Assembly (NCBI RefSeq): GCF_900112525.1
Contig: NZ_FOMD01000003.1
Coordinates: 496,001 to 560,000, forward strand
DNA from: Klenkia taihuensis
GTDB lineage: Bacteria; Actinomycetota; Actinomycetes; Mycobacteriales; Geodermatophilaceae
Length of the DNA stretch: 64,000 nt
Reading direction: 5' to 3'
The position numbers were made by a program, and so were the translations under genes. The notes beneath the pieces were generated by a model. That model searched no databases. It was not told the origin of the DNA and saw nothing but the letters and a program-made list of their open reading frames with translations. Positions 19,203-28,093 of this stretch are shown piece after piece (positions within the stretch are counted from its first letter, which is position 1; each line of letters starts with the position of its first letter).

Positions 19203-20581
19203 CGGGCCTCCTCCACGGCGGGCTGGTCGGCGGACCCGGGCAGGTGCAGCCGCACCCGGGTGGGCACGTGCCGCTCGACCGCCAGCACCTCGACCTCGGC
19301 GTGCCGGACCGTCGGCTCGTCCTCGTGCACCAGTTCGGCGGGGTCGGGCGGCAGCTCGACGCGCACCCGCTCGCCCTCGCCGGGCAGCCCGCCGTGGGCG
19401 GCGATGACCAGCCCGGCGACGGTCTCGAAGTCACCGCGCGGCAGGTCGACCCCGACCGCGCGCTCGACCTCGTCGACCGGCACGTCGCCGGCCATCTCCC
19501 AGCTCCCGCCGGCGTCGACCGGCAGGCCGACCAGCTCGGGGTCGTGCTCGTCGCTGATCTCGCCGACCAGCTCCTCGGCCAGGTCCTCCACGGTGACGAC
19601 GCCGGCCAGCGCGCCGTACTCGTCGACCACGCAGGCCAGCTGGTTGCGGGTGGCGGTCAGCTCGGCGAGGACGGCGGGCAGCGGGGTCAGGTGCGAGACG
19701 ACCACGGCCGGCCGCGCGATGGCGGACACCGGCGCGTCGTCGTCCTCGGTGGTGGTGAGCAGGTCCTCCAGGTGCACCACCCCGGTGACGTCGCCGTCCG
19801 AGGCCGACAGCACCGGGTAGCGCGAGTGGCCGGTGGCCATCAGCTCGCGCAGCCGGCCCAGGGTGTCGGCCTCGGCCACGGTGTCGACCCGGTGGCGGGG
19901 GACCATCGCGTGCTCGGCGTCCTGCTCGGGGAAGTCGATGATGCGGTCCAGCAGCACCGACAGCTCCGGCGGTAGGTCCCCGCTGGCCTTCGAGTCGGCC
20001 ACGATGCTGTCCAGGTCGCGCGCGGTGGCGGAGTGCTCGACGTCGTGCACCGGCTCGATGCGCAGCGCGCGCAGCAGCAGGTTGGAGGACTGGTCGAAGA
20101 ACCAGATCAGCCAGCCGAAGACCTTGAGGTAGACCACCGTCGAGGTGGCCAGCCAGCGCGAGACCGGCTCGGGCCGGGCGATGGCCAGGTTCTTCGGGAA
20201 CAGCTCGCCCAGCAGCATCTGCACCAGGGTGGACAGCACCAGCGCGGCGACCGCGCCGACGGCGATGCCCACGCCGGTCGGGACGCCGACGCCGCCGAGC
20301 AGGGTGCCCAGGCTCTGCCCGACCAGCGGCTCGGCGGTGTAGCCGACCAGCAGGCCGGTGACGGTGATGCCCAGCTGGGCGCCCGACAGCATGAAGGAGG
20401 TGCGGCGGGTGACCTGCAGCGCCCGTCCCGAGGCGCCGTCACCGGCCTGCGCGCGGGCCCCGAGGCGGGAGCGGTCCACCGACATGTAGGCGAACTCCTG
20501 CGCCACGAAGTAGCCGGTGGCGACGGTGATGGCCAGCACCACCAGCACGCCGAGCAGGAGGGTCAGGACGGCGGCGGTCAT
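19199..20581 (-). CDS. CNNM/hemolysin family membrane protein with CBS and CorC_HlyC domains
   Basis: 460 residues. The CNNM domain (residues about 1-200) has AQEFAYMSVDRSRL, LSGAQLGITVTGLLVGYTAEPLVG and LGELFPKNLAIARPEP. Two CBS repeats follow (MVPRHRVDTV... and ACVVDEYGALAGVVTVEDLAEELVGEI), then the CorC_HlyC transporter-associated domain (about 345-430) with GDFETVAGLVIAAHGGLPGEGE. A role in divalent cation export or homeostasis is inferred from family members. It is the first gene of the two-gene operon. The 228-bp region upstream is shared with the divergent surface-protein gene. Confidence 0.92.
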   Translation of the reverse strand: MTAAVLTLLLGVLVVLAITVATGYFVAQEFAYMSVDRSRLGARAQAGDGASGRALQVTRRTSFMLSGAQLGITVTGLLVGYTAEPLVGQSLGTLLGGVGVPTGVGIAVGAVAALVLSTLVQMLLGELFPKNLAIARPEPVSRWLATSTVVYLKVFGWLIWFFDQSSNLLLRALRIEPVHDVEHSATARDLDSIVADSKASGDLPPELSVLLDRIIDFPEQDAEHAMVPRHRVDTVAEADTLGRLRELMATGHSRYPVLSASDGDVTGVVHLEDLLTTTEDDDAPVSAIARPAVVVSHLTPLPAVLAELTATRNQLACVVDEYGALAGVVTVEDLAEELVGEISDEHDPELVGLPVDAGGSWEMAGDVPVDEVERAVGVDLPRGDFETVAGLVIAAHGGLPGEGERVRVELPPDPAELVHEDEPTVRHAEVEVLAVERHVPTRVRLHLPGSADQPAVEEAR

Positions 20582-20658
20582 GTCGGGGTCCTGCGGTGCG
20601 GGTCGGCGGTCACGGGTCTGTGGCTGTCGGCCATGGCTCTTCCGGCTCGGGGACGGGA

Positions 20659-20684
20659 CGACGGCGGACCTCGGTCCGCCGTCG
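20659..20684. repeat. Perfect hairpin in divergent intergenic region
   Basis: CGACGGCGGACC and its exact complement, with a 2-nt TC spacer, about 80 bp upstream of the CNNM start and 125 bp upstream of the surface-protein start. A second, weaker inverted repeat (GAACGGT with ACCGTTC) follows within 40 bp. This may be an operator or part of a structured 5' leader. Confidence 0.5.
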
Positions 20685-20809
20685 CGCCGCCAACGAACGG
20701 TGCCGGGCAACCGTTCCTGGGCGCGCGCTGTGCACCCGGCCCACCCGCAGGGGTGAGGCCGCCCGCACCCGGATGGTTTGAGGGGACTGGATCGTCCGAT
20801 ATCCGGGCC

Positions 20810-22777
20810 GTGACTCCACCGCGCCGCGCCTCCCTGCGCCCCGTCGCCGGCGCCCTGCTGCTGGCCGCGGCGGCGACGGGGCTGTCCTGGGGCCAGGCGC
20901 CCCCGGCCTCGGCTGCACCGTCGTGCCAGCAGGCGCACCTGCTGGTCAACACCGGGACCACGTCCGGCCAGGAGCAGCTGCTGCGCTACGACCCCACCGG
21001 TCGGCTGCGTGCCTCCGTCCCGGCCCAGCGGCCCTACGGGGACGTCGCCGTCCTGCCCGACGGCACGCTCTTCGGCGTCGACCTCGACACCGGCGCGGAC
21101 ACCCTGTACCGGGTCGACCTCGGCACCGGCGCGGAGACCGCGTCGGTGCCCATCACCGGCCCGCCCGGGCTCACCTACGACGCGCTGAGCGGCGCACCGG
21201 ACGGCGACCTGCTGCTCGGTGCCCACCAGGACGACCGGGTCCTGGAGGTGGACCCGGCCACCGGCGCCACCACCCTGTTCGCGACCCTGCCGCCCGGCTA
21301 CGGCTCCGCCGGCGACTTCCTCACCCTGGCCGACGGCGACGTGCTGGCCGTGGCCGAGGGCGGCGGGGGCAACGCCCTGGTCCGCATCCACCCCGGTGGG
21401 GCCACCACGCTCATCGGCACCGTGCCGGAGTCCTACGGCGCCATGCAGTCCGGCGGCCAGGTCTACCTGGCCGGCAGCGACGGCACCGTCCGCCGGGTCG
21501 ACGCGCTGCCGACGACGGCGGGCACCGCGCCGCTGCCGACCACCGACGTCGTGTCGACCGGGACCGACCTCTACGGCGCGACGTCCGTCGGCGACGCCGG
21601 CCTGTGCGCCGACCTGGTCACCGACCTCGCGGTGTCGCCCGCCGACGGCGCGGTCGTCGACGCCGGGGGCACCGCCACCTAGGTGCTCACCCTCGACAAC
21701 ACCGACGGCGCCGCCGCCGCGCAGGTGGACTCCGTGCTGGTGCTCGACGGCGTGCTCGACGACGCCGTGGTCGAGGCGCCGGCCACGGCCACACCCGGCT
21801 CCGGGGTCCAGGTCGGGCCGCTGACCGGGGGCCGCATCGAGGTCGGTGGCCTGCTGCCGCCGGGCACCACCGCCACCGTCACCCTCCGCGTCCGGGTCAC
21901 CCCGTCGGGCACCGGCGACCACCTGCTGCGCGCCCTGGTCGTGCCCTTCGGCACCCCGGTCCCGGCGAGCTGCGCCCCCGGGTCGCCCGGCTGCACCGAG
22001 AACCTCGTCGCCGACCTCGCGCTGACCCAGAGCGGCACCCCGGTGACCCGGACCGGGCAGACCGTGACCTGGACGCACCGGGTGACCAACACCGGCCGCG
22101 CCGCGCTCACCGGGCTCGTCGTCACCGGGCCCGGGGGCGGTCCGGTGAGCTGCCCGACCACCTCGCTGGCGCCCGGCGCCGCCACCACCTGCACCGCCAC
22201 GACCACCGCGACCCAGGCCGACGTCGACACCGGCACCCTCACGGCGTCCGCCACCGCCCGGGCCGGCCGCGGGGGCGCGACCCTGCAGGCGGCCCCGGCG
22301 TCCGCGGTGGTCGCCGTCCCGGCCGCGCCCGCGCTGACCGTCACCCAGACCGGCCGGCTGGCCGGCGACCGGGTGCGCTGGACCTACCGGGTCACCAACA
22401 CCGGCACCGTCACCCTGCACGGGCTGGCCGTCACCGGGTCCGGCGCCACCGCGGTGACCTGCCCGGTCGCGGTCCTCGCGCCCGGCGCGCACACCACCTG
22501 CACCCTCGAGACCACCCCGACCGACGCGGACCGGGCGGCGGGCGCCGTGACGGGGACGGCCGTCGCCTCGGCCCTGCCGCCGGGCGCCTCCGCGCCGGTG
22601 GTGTCGGCGCCCGCGCAGGCCACGGTGCGCCTGCCGGCCGCCCCCGCACCGCAGGCCGCGCCGCCCCGCGACCTGCCGGTCACCGGGGTCGAGGGTGCGC
22701 GGACCACCGGTGCCGCGCTGGTGCTGCTCGGCACCGGCACCGCCGCGCTCACCCTGGCCCGGCGCCGCCGGGCCTGA
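20810..22777 (+). pseudogene. LPXTG surface protein gene interrupted by an in-frame amber codon
   Basis: A single reading frame of 656 codons is broken only by TAG at 21680-21682 (codon 291). The first part has a signal peptide ending near ASAAPSC. A beta-propeller-like domain follows, with repeats such as LLRYDPTGRLRASVP, LYRVDLGTGAETASVP and VLEVDPATGATTLFATLP. After the TAG the frame continues with a beta strand (VLTLDNTDG), then two DUF11/DUF7507-like repeats (LTQSGTPVTRTGQTVTWTHR; LTVTQTGRLAGDRVRWTYR), a proline linker and a sortase signal LPVTG (codons 622-626) with hydrophobic tail and RRRRA. TAC to TAG is the simplest explanation. As written, a secreted propeller would be released without its wall anchor. 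Confidence 0.8.
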
Positions 22778-22783
22778 CCCGGG

Positions 22784-23374
22784 TCAGCCGGCCAGCCAGC
22801 GGCGGGCCCAGCCGGACCCGTCGCGACGGAACTGCAGCCGCCGGCTGGCGGTGTCCGCCCCGCCGGCCCAGAACGTCAGCTCGACGGGGGCCACCCGGAA
22901 CCCCACCCAGGACGGCGCCGGCGGCGACCCGGCGTCCGTGGGCACGTCGGCGGCCCAGGCCGCCACCCGGCCGGCGCGGTCGCGCGCGGCCAGGTCGTCG
23001 TCGTTGAGCCAGGCCAGCCGGCGCAGGTGGTCCGACCGGGCCGCCCACACCCGGGCCGCGGACGCGTCGGCGTCGGGGACGACGTCGCCGCGCACCACCA
23101 GCTGACGGGTGGACCCGGGCCAGCTGAGCACCAGGGCGGCCCGGGGGAGGACGTCCAGCTCGGCGACCTTGCGGCTGGACCGGTGGGTGTGGAAGGCGAA
23201 CCCGGACCGGTCCACCGCGCTGACCAGCACGGTGCGGGCGTTCGGGTAGCCGTCGGCGCCGGTTGTGGACAGCACCGCCTGCGGCCGGTCGGCGTCGTCG
23301 TCGGCGGGCAGCCAGTCGGCCACCAGCTCCCACGGGTCGTCGCCGGGGTCGGCGTCGGCCTGCAGGTCGATCAC
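22784..23374 (-). CDS. Pyridoxamine 5'-phosphate oxidase-like flavoprotein
   Basis: 196 residues, FMN-binding split-barrel fold. PQAVLSTTGADGYPNARTVLV, FAFHTHRSSRKVAEL, AALVLSWPGSTRQLVVRGDV and GFRVAPVELTFWAGGADTASRRLQF follow the PdxH pattern. The C-terminal WARRWLAG departs from the PdxH ending, so a different substrate is possible. The GTG start overlaps the stop of the FAD-linked oxidase gene (GTGA), so the two flavoproteins are cotranscribed. It could be the vitamin B6 enzyme or a dedicated oxidase of the adjacent catabolic cluster. Confidence 0.8.
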   Translation of the reverse strand: MIDLQADADPGDDPWELVADWLPADDDADRPQAVLSTTGADGYPNARTVLVSAVDRSGFAFHTHRSSRKVAELDVLPRAALVLSWPGSTRQLVVRGDVVPDADASAARVWAARSDHLRRLAWLNDDDLAARDRAGRVAAWAADVPTDAGSPPAPSWVGFRVAPVELTFWAGGADTASRRLQFRRDGSGWARRWLAG

Positions 23375-24705
23375 CGGACGGCGCCCTTGGTGGGGCCGCC
23401 GTAGTCGGGGTTGAGCTTGCCCGGGTTGAGCAGGCCGCCGGGGTCGGTGCGCCGGGCGGTCTCGACCGTGCGGGCGAGCTGGAAGTCCACGTTCCACTGG
23501 TGCGGGTCGTGCACGCCCACGCCGAGGGCCTCCAGCGCCGCGATGCCCTCGCGCACCTGCTCGGGGCTGCGGTAGACCCCGGCGAGCATGCCGATCGGCC
23601 CGGAGTGGCCGACCTCGTTGTGCAGCAGCGCACCCTCGAAGACCTGGTGCACCTCGTCGACCCGGTCGACCAGCGCCTGGCCGCCGACCTCGAGGTGGAA
23701 GTAGACCCCCGGGGCGCTCTTCTGCAGCCACTCGATGGGGTGGTTGTAGCTGAGCACGCTGAGGCCCAGCGGCACCTGCGGGCCCTCGCGCACGTCCTCG
23801 ACGCGCCCGCCGGCCGCCTCCACCGCCGCGCGGGCGGCCTCGACCGTGGAGGCCTCCAGGATCCCGCGCACGCTGGCCCGCCCGGCCGGGAACGCCGGGT
23901 CCTCGGGCAGCGCGGCGGTGATCTCGGGGGTGTCGGCCGAGACCAGCCGCGGCGTGGGCTCCAGCTTCCCCAGCGCCACCATGACGGCCTGCGCGGTGCG
24001 GAAGTCCGCGCAGCTGGCGTAGAACCCGACCCACTCCTGCAGCGGCTCCAGCCGCACGGTCGCGCGGGCGATGACCCCCGCCGTCCCGTAGTTGTGCACG
24101 TAGAGCTGGGCCTCCTCGCCCTCGACGTGCACCAGCTCGCCGGAGCCGTCGGCGTGCACCACGTCCAGGGCGGCGACGAAGCCGGCGTCGTTGGTGCCGT
24201 GCACGATGCTGCCGGTGCCGCCGGACCCGCCGGCGAGGAAACCGCCCAGCGAGCTCTGCACCGTCGAGGGGTACATCCACAGCTGCTGGCCGGTGGCCTG
24301 CGCGGCCCGCTCGCAGGTGACCATCGGGGTGCCCGCCTCGGCGGTGAGCAGGCCGTCGGTGACCTCGACGACCGCGCGGGCCCGGGAGAGGTCGAGCACC
24401 AGGCCGCCGGCCATCGGGATGCCCTGCCCGTAGTTGCCGGTGCCCTTGCCGCGCGGGGTCACCGGCACGCCCAGCCGGACGGCGGCGGCCACCGCCTGCG
24501 CGGCGAGCTCCGCGGTGGTGGGGAAGGCGACCAGGTCGGCGACGCCGAGGGGCAGCAGCTCGCTGATGATCGGGCTCATCCGCGCGCCGTCCACCGAGAC
24601 CCGTTCGCGCACCCGCAGCTCGCTGCTGACGTTGCGCTCGCCGAGCAGCGCGGCGAGCTCGGTCTCCAGCTGGGACAGGGCGGTGGGGGCGGCCGTCGTC
24701 GTCAC
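23371..24705 (-). CDS. FAD-binding oxidoreductase (VAO/PCMH type)
   Basis: 444 residues. The PCMH-type FAD domain has LVAFPTTAELAAQAVAAAV, TPRGKGTGNYGQGIPMAGG and GGFLAGGSGGTGSI. The C-terminal segment GGLLNPGKLNPDYGG closes the family pattern. Members oxidise alcohols, hydroxy acids or amines, with FAD often covalently held; here no histidine can be assigned as the linkage with confidence. It is divergent from the reductase gene at 24795 across an 89-bp region with candidate operators, which ties it to the catabolic cluster. Confidence 0.85.
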   Translation of the reverse strand: MTTTAAPTALSQLETELAALLGERNVSSELRVRERVSVDGARMSPIISELLPLGVADLVAFPTTAELAAQAVAAAVRLGVPVTPRGKGTGNYGQGIPMAGGLVLDLSRARAVVEVTDGLLTAEAGTPMVTCERAAQATGQQLWMYPSTVQSSLGGFLAGGSGGTGSIVHGTNDAGFVAALDVVHADGSGELVHVEGEEAQLYVHNYGTAGVIARATVRLEPLQEWVGFYASCADFRTAQAVMVALGKLEPTPRLVSADTPEITAALPEDPAFPAGRASVRGILEASTVEAARAAVEAAGGRVEDVREGPQVPLGLSVLSYNHPIEWLQKSAPGVYFHLEVGGQALVDRVDEVHQVFEGALLHNEVGHSGPIGMLAGVYRSPEQVREGIAALEALGVGVHDPHQWNVDFQLARTVETARRTDPGGLLNPGKLNPDYGGPTKGAVR

Positions 24706-24714
24706 GCCGTGGAC

Positions 24715-24746
24715 GGAACCGCACCGCGGTTACATCCGTGTGACCC
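24715..24746. promoter_or_regulatory. Candidate operator in divergent region
   Basis: GGAACCGC and GCGGTTAC (24715-24733) form a near-perfect inverted repeat. The right arm continues as GGTTACATCCGTGTGACCC, which closely resembles GGTTACGTCTGCGTGCACCC at 39014 in another divergent region of the same cluster. A common regulator is an inference. Confidence 0.35.
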
Positions 24747-24794
24747 TTCTGCGTCATCTGCACCCGGCGGGCCCGACGTGTGCAGGATCGGCCG

Positions 24795-25751
24795 GTGAGC
24801 TTCTTCTCCGACGTCGAACGCGACCTGGTGGTGGCCGGTCGCACCCTGCTCGCCGACGGCGTGCTGGCCCTGGACCTGGTGTCCCACAACGGCCGCGACC
24901 TGCCCGCGTGGACGCCCGGCTCGCACCTGGACCTCGTCGTCCGCCCGGGCCTGGAGCGGCAGTACTCGCTGTGCGGGGACGTCGCCGACCGGGCCACCTG
25001 GCGGGTCGCCGTGCTGCGCGAGGCCGACGGCGGCGGCGGGTCGCGGGCGCTGCACGACGACGTCGAGGTGGGCCAGCGGCTGCGGGTGCGCGGGCCGCGC
25101 AACCACTTCCCGTTCGAGGTCACCCCGGGCACCCGGTACCTCTTCGTCGCCGGCGGCATCGGCATCACCCCGCTGCGCGCGATGGTCGCCGCCGCCGACG
25201 CGGCGGGCGCGGACTGGACCCTGGAGTACGCCGGCCGCTCGCGGGCGCGGATGGCCTTCGCCGCCGAGCTGGCCGCCGCCCACCCCGGCCGGGTGCGGCT
25301 GCACGCCGGCGACGAGGGAGACCGGCTCGACGTCGCGGCGCTGGACGTCGACGCGACCACCGCCGTCCACGCCTGCGGCCCGGCCAAGCTGCTCGACGCG
25401 CTGGAGGCCGCCGCCGCGGGCTGGGCCGGCACACTGCACGTCGAGCGGTTCGAGGCGAAGGAGTTCGGCGCCCCGGTGTGGCCGGACCCCTTCGAGGTGG
25501 AGCTCGCGCTCACCGGCACGACCGTCGTCGTCGAGCCCGGCACCTCGGTGCTCGACGCCCTGTCCGCCGAGGGGGTCGACGTGCTGTCGTCCTGCCGGGT
25601 GGGCACCTGCGGCACCTGCGAGACCCCCGTGCTGGAGGGTGCGGTCGAGCACCGCGACTCCGTGCTCAGCCCCGGCGAGCAGGCCGACGGCACCGCGATG
25701 ATGGTCTGCGTCTCCCGCGCCGCCGGCCCCCGGCTCGTGCTCGACCTGTGA
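24795..25751 (+). CDS. PDR/VanB-family oxidoreductase (FNR-like plus 2Fe-2S)
   Basis: 318-residue electron-transfer protein that passes electrons from NAD(P)H through FMN/FAD and a 2Fe-2S cluster to an oxygenase. The flavin site is RQYSLCGD, the nucleotide site is FVAGGIGITPLRAM, and the C-terminal ferredoxin domain has cysteines 267, 272, 275 (CRVGTCGTC) and 305. Such reductases serve Rieske demethylases (VanB type), and the only Rieske oxygenase here is at 36217. The GTG at 24795 follows AGGA; a GTG at 24780 is an alternative. The stop overlaps the next start (GTGA). Confidence 0.92.
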   Translation: MSFFSDVERDLVVAGRTLLADGVLALDLVSHNGRDLPAWTPGSHLDLVVRPGLERQYSLCGDVADRATWRVAVLREADGGGGSRALHDDVEVGQRLRVRGPRNHFPFEVTPGTRYLFVAGGIGITPLRAMVAAADAAGADWTLEYAGRSRARMAFAAELAAAHPGRVRLHAGDEGDRLDVAALDVDATTAVHACGPAKLLDALEAAAAGWAGTLHVERFEAKEFGAPVWPDPFEVELALTGTTVVVEPGTSVLDALSAEGVDVLSSCRVGTCGTCETPVLEGAVEHRDSVLSPGEQADGTAMMVCVSRAAGPRLVLDL

Positions 25752-26746
25752 CCGCCCCCGCCTGCCCCAAGGCGATGACCTACGGGCCGTGCGGCGGGGT
25801 GGCCGAGGACGGCAGCTGCGAGGTCGCACCGCACCCGTGCGCCTTCCTGCCGCTGCCCACGGTGCGCTGGCCCGGCGACCGGGTGACCCGCCCGGGCCCC
25901 GAGCCCCGGCTGCTCGCGCTGCTGCGGCAGCGGCCGGTGGTGGTGGCCGACCTGCCGGCCGTCGCGCTGTCCCGCGGGTCGCTGGAGCGCTGCGCGGACC
26001 TCGTCGCCGCCCGGGTGGACGCCGTGCTGCTGGGCGACCACGCGGCCGCCCGGGTGCAGTTCCCGCCGGCCTACCGCGCCGCGCTGGTGCAGGCCCGCGG
26101 CGTCCCGGTCTGGCAGGGCCTGAACTGCCGCGACCGCAACCGGGTCGCGCTGGAGGGCGAGCTGGCCGCGCTGGCCGACCTCGGCGTCGGCGCGGTGCAC
26201 TGCGTGACCGGCGACCACACCGCCACCGGCGACCGGCCCGACGCCCAGCCGGTGTTCGACCTGGACTCCACGCAGCTGGCCGCCGCGGCCCGGGCCGCCG
26301 GCCTGCTGGTGTCGGTGGGGGAGACCCCGCACGGCCCGCCCGCGCAGCGCCGCCCGCACCGGCTGGTCGAGAAGGCCCGCGCCGGCGCCGAGGTCTGCTT
26401 CGTCGACCACGCCGGCGGACCGGCCGAGCTGGCCGAGTTCGTCGGCGCGGCCACCGACGCCGGCGCGGACGTGCCCTTCGTCGCCTGCGTCGCGGTGGCC
26501 ACCGACCCCGGCTCGGTCGCCGAGCTGCGCCGGTTCACCGGGCTGCGGCTGCCCGCGGGCTACCTGGCCGGCATCGAGGGCGCCCGCGACCCCCGCCGGG
26601 CCGGGGTCGCCGCCGCCGTCGCGCTGGCCGAGGCCTACCTCGCCGTCCCCGGCGTGCGCGGCGTGGACCTCTCCGGGGTCGCCGCCCCCGGCACCGAAGC
26701 CACCACCGCCGCGGCCCTCGCGGAGATCGGGAGAGCACTGACATGA
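25748..26746 (+). CDS. Methylenetetrahydrofolate reductase-like protein with N-terminal Cys domain
   Basis: 332 residues. Residues 1-35 (CPKAMTYGPCGGV, DGSCEV, PCAF) carry four cysteines in the MTHFR_C/MetV-like arrangement, probably a metal site. The remainder is a MetF-like TIM barrel with GLNCRDRNRVALEGEL and VTGDHTATGDR. Where MetF has a conserved Gln in ITQFFF, this protein reads AEVCFVDHA, so folate binding or chemistry may differ. It lies between the demethylase-type reductase and a deaminase, with 4-bp overlaps on both sides. That suggests it handles methyl or C1 groups released from the cluster's substrate; this role is inferred. Confidence 0.78.
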   Translation: MTAPACPKAMTYGPCGGVAEDGSCEVAPHPCAFLPLPTVRWPGDRVTRPGPEPRLLALLRQRPVVVADLPAVALSRGSLERCADLVAARVDAVLLGDHAAARVQFPPAYRAALVQARGVPVWQGLNCRDRNRVALEGELAALADLGVGAVHCVTGDHTATGDRPDAQPVFDLDSTQLAAAARAAGLLVSVGETPHGPPAQRRPHRLVEKARAGAEVCFVDHAGGPAELAEFVGAATDAGADVPFVACVAVATDPGSVAELRRFTGLRLPAGYLAGIEGARDPRRAGVAAAVALAEAYLAVPGVRGVDLSGVAAPGTEATTAAALAEIGRALT

Positions 26747-27978
26747 GCCTGCTGCTGCGGTCGGTCACCACCGTCGACGGCGACGTCGTCGACGTCCGCT
26801 GCGACGGGGGGACGGTCGCCGAGGTCGCGCCGGTGCTCATCCCGGGCCCGGACGACGAGGTGCACGAGCTCGCCGGGTCCCACCTGCTGCCCGCCCCGGC
26901 CGAGCCGCACGCCCACCTGGACAAGGCGCTGACCAGCCACCGCGCGCCGAACCGCACCGGGGACCTGGCCGGCGCGATCGAGGCGATCCGGACCATCGCG
27001 GCCGGGTTCACCCACGAGGACCTGGTCGACCGGGCCACCCGCGCCGCGCACGAGTACCTGGCGAACGGCACCACCGCGATCCGCACGCACGCCGACCTCG
27101 GTGCGCACACCGGCCTGCGGCACGTCCGGGCGCTGCTGGAGGTCCGCGACGCCCTGGCGGGGCTGGTCGACGTCCAGGTCGTGGCGCTGTGCAGCGCGCC
27201 GTGGTCGCCGGGGGAGGCCGAGGCCAACGCCCGGCTGCTGGAGGAGGCCTGCGACCTGGGCGTCGACCTCGTCGGCGGCGCCCCGCACATGTGGCCCGAC
27301 CGCGCCGCCGGGCTGGACCTGTCCTTCGGCGTCGCGCAGCGCCGCGGCCTGCCGCTGGACCTGCACACCGACGAGACGCTGGACCCCACCGCGCAGGGCC
27401 TGCTGCACCTGGCACAGCGCGTGCGGGCCACCGGCTTCGGCCCCGGCGTCACCGCCAGCCACTGCGTCTCCCTGGGCGTGCACCCCCTGGAGGTCGCCCG
27501 GGCCACCGCCGCCGAGGTGGCCGCGGCCGGGGTCGGCGTCGTCGCGCTGCCGCAGACCAACCTCTACCTGCAGGGCCGGGAGTCGACCGTGGCCACCCCG
27601 CGCGGGCTGACCGCCGTCCGGGCGCTGCTGGACGCCGGGGCCGTGCTCGGCGCCGGCGGGGACAACCTGCGCGACCCGTTCAACCCGATGGGCCGGGCCG
27701 ACGCCTGCGAGGCGGCGTCCCTGCTGGTCACCTCCGGGCACCTGTCCACCCGCGAGGCCTGGGACGCCGTCAGCGCCGGCGCCCGGCGCTGCATGGGTCT
27801 GCCGGTGCCCGCGGCCGCCCCCGGGTCGGTCGCGGAGTTCCTCGTGGTGCGCGCGGAGAGCCTGGACGCCGCCGTCGCCGGGGCGGGCACCGACCGCCTC
27901 GTGGTCTCCCGCGGCCGGGTGGTGGCGAGCACGCAGGTGCAGCGGGTGTTCCCGGGGAGGGTCGTGGCCCAGTCGTGA
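26743..27978 (+). CDS. Cytosine-deaminase-like amidohydrolase
   Basis: 411-residue metal-dependent hydrolase of the CodA branch. Metal ligands are expected in EPHAHLDKAL (His56, His58), LDLHTDE, ASHCVS and AGGDNLRDPFNPMGRAD. Family members deaminate cytosine, creatinine, isoguanine and related cyclic amidines; the substrate cannot be assigned. The ATG overlaps the previous stop (ATGA), making the third gene of an operon of reductase, MTHFR-like protein and deaminase. Confidence 0.87.
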   Translation: MSLLLRSVTTVDGDVVDVRCDGGTVAEVAPVLIPGPDDEVHELAGSHLLPAPAEPHAHLDKALTSHRAPNRTGDLAGAIEAIRTIAAGFTHEDLVDRATRAAHEYLANGTTAIRTHADLGAHTGLRHVRALLEVRDALAGLVDVQVVALCSAPWSPGEAEANARLLEEACDLGVDLVGGAPHMWPDRAAGLDLSFGVAQRRGLPLDLHTDETLDPTAQGLLHLAQRVRATGFGPGVTASHCVSLGVHPLEVARATAAEVAAAGVGVVALPQTNLYLQGRESTVATPRGLTAVRALLDAGAVLGAGGDNLRDPFNPMGRADACEAASLLVTSGHLSTREAWDAVSAGARRCMGLPVPAAAPGSVAEFLVVRAESLDAAVAGAGTDRLVVSRGRVVASTQVQRVFPGRVVAQS

Positions 27979-28093
27979 CCAACCGGTCGGCGCCGTTCAC
28001 CGACGGCACACGCAGGCGAAACAGACCGCGCCCAAGGTGACCGCATCGCCCGGACAGCCGCCCGGGTGACCGCACACCGCACCGGAGGTGACC

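Noticed and set aside
24706-24794. CRP-type site (TGTGA-N6-TCACA) in the divergent region
   Set aside because: Only one half (GTGTGAC) is recognisable; the other half does not match at the required spacing.
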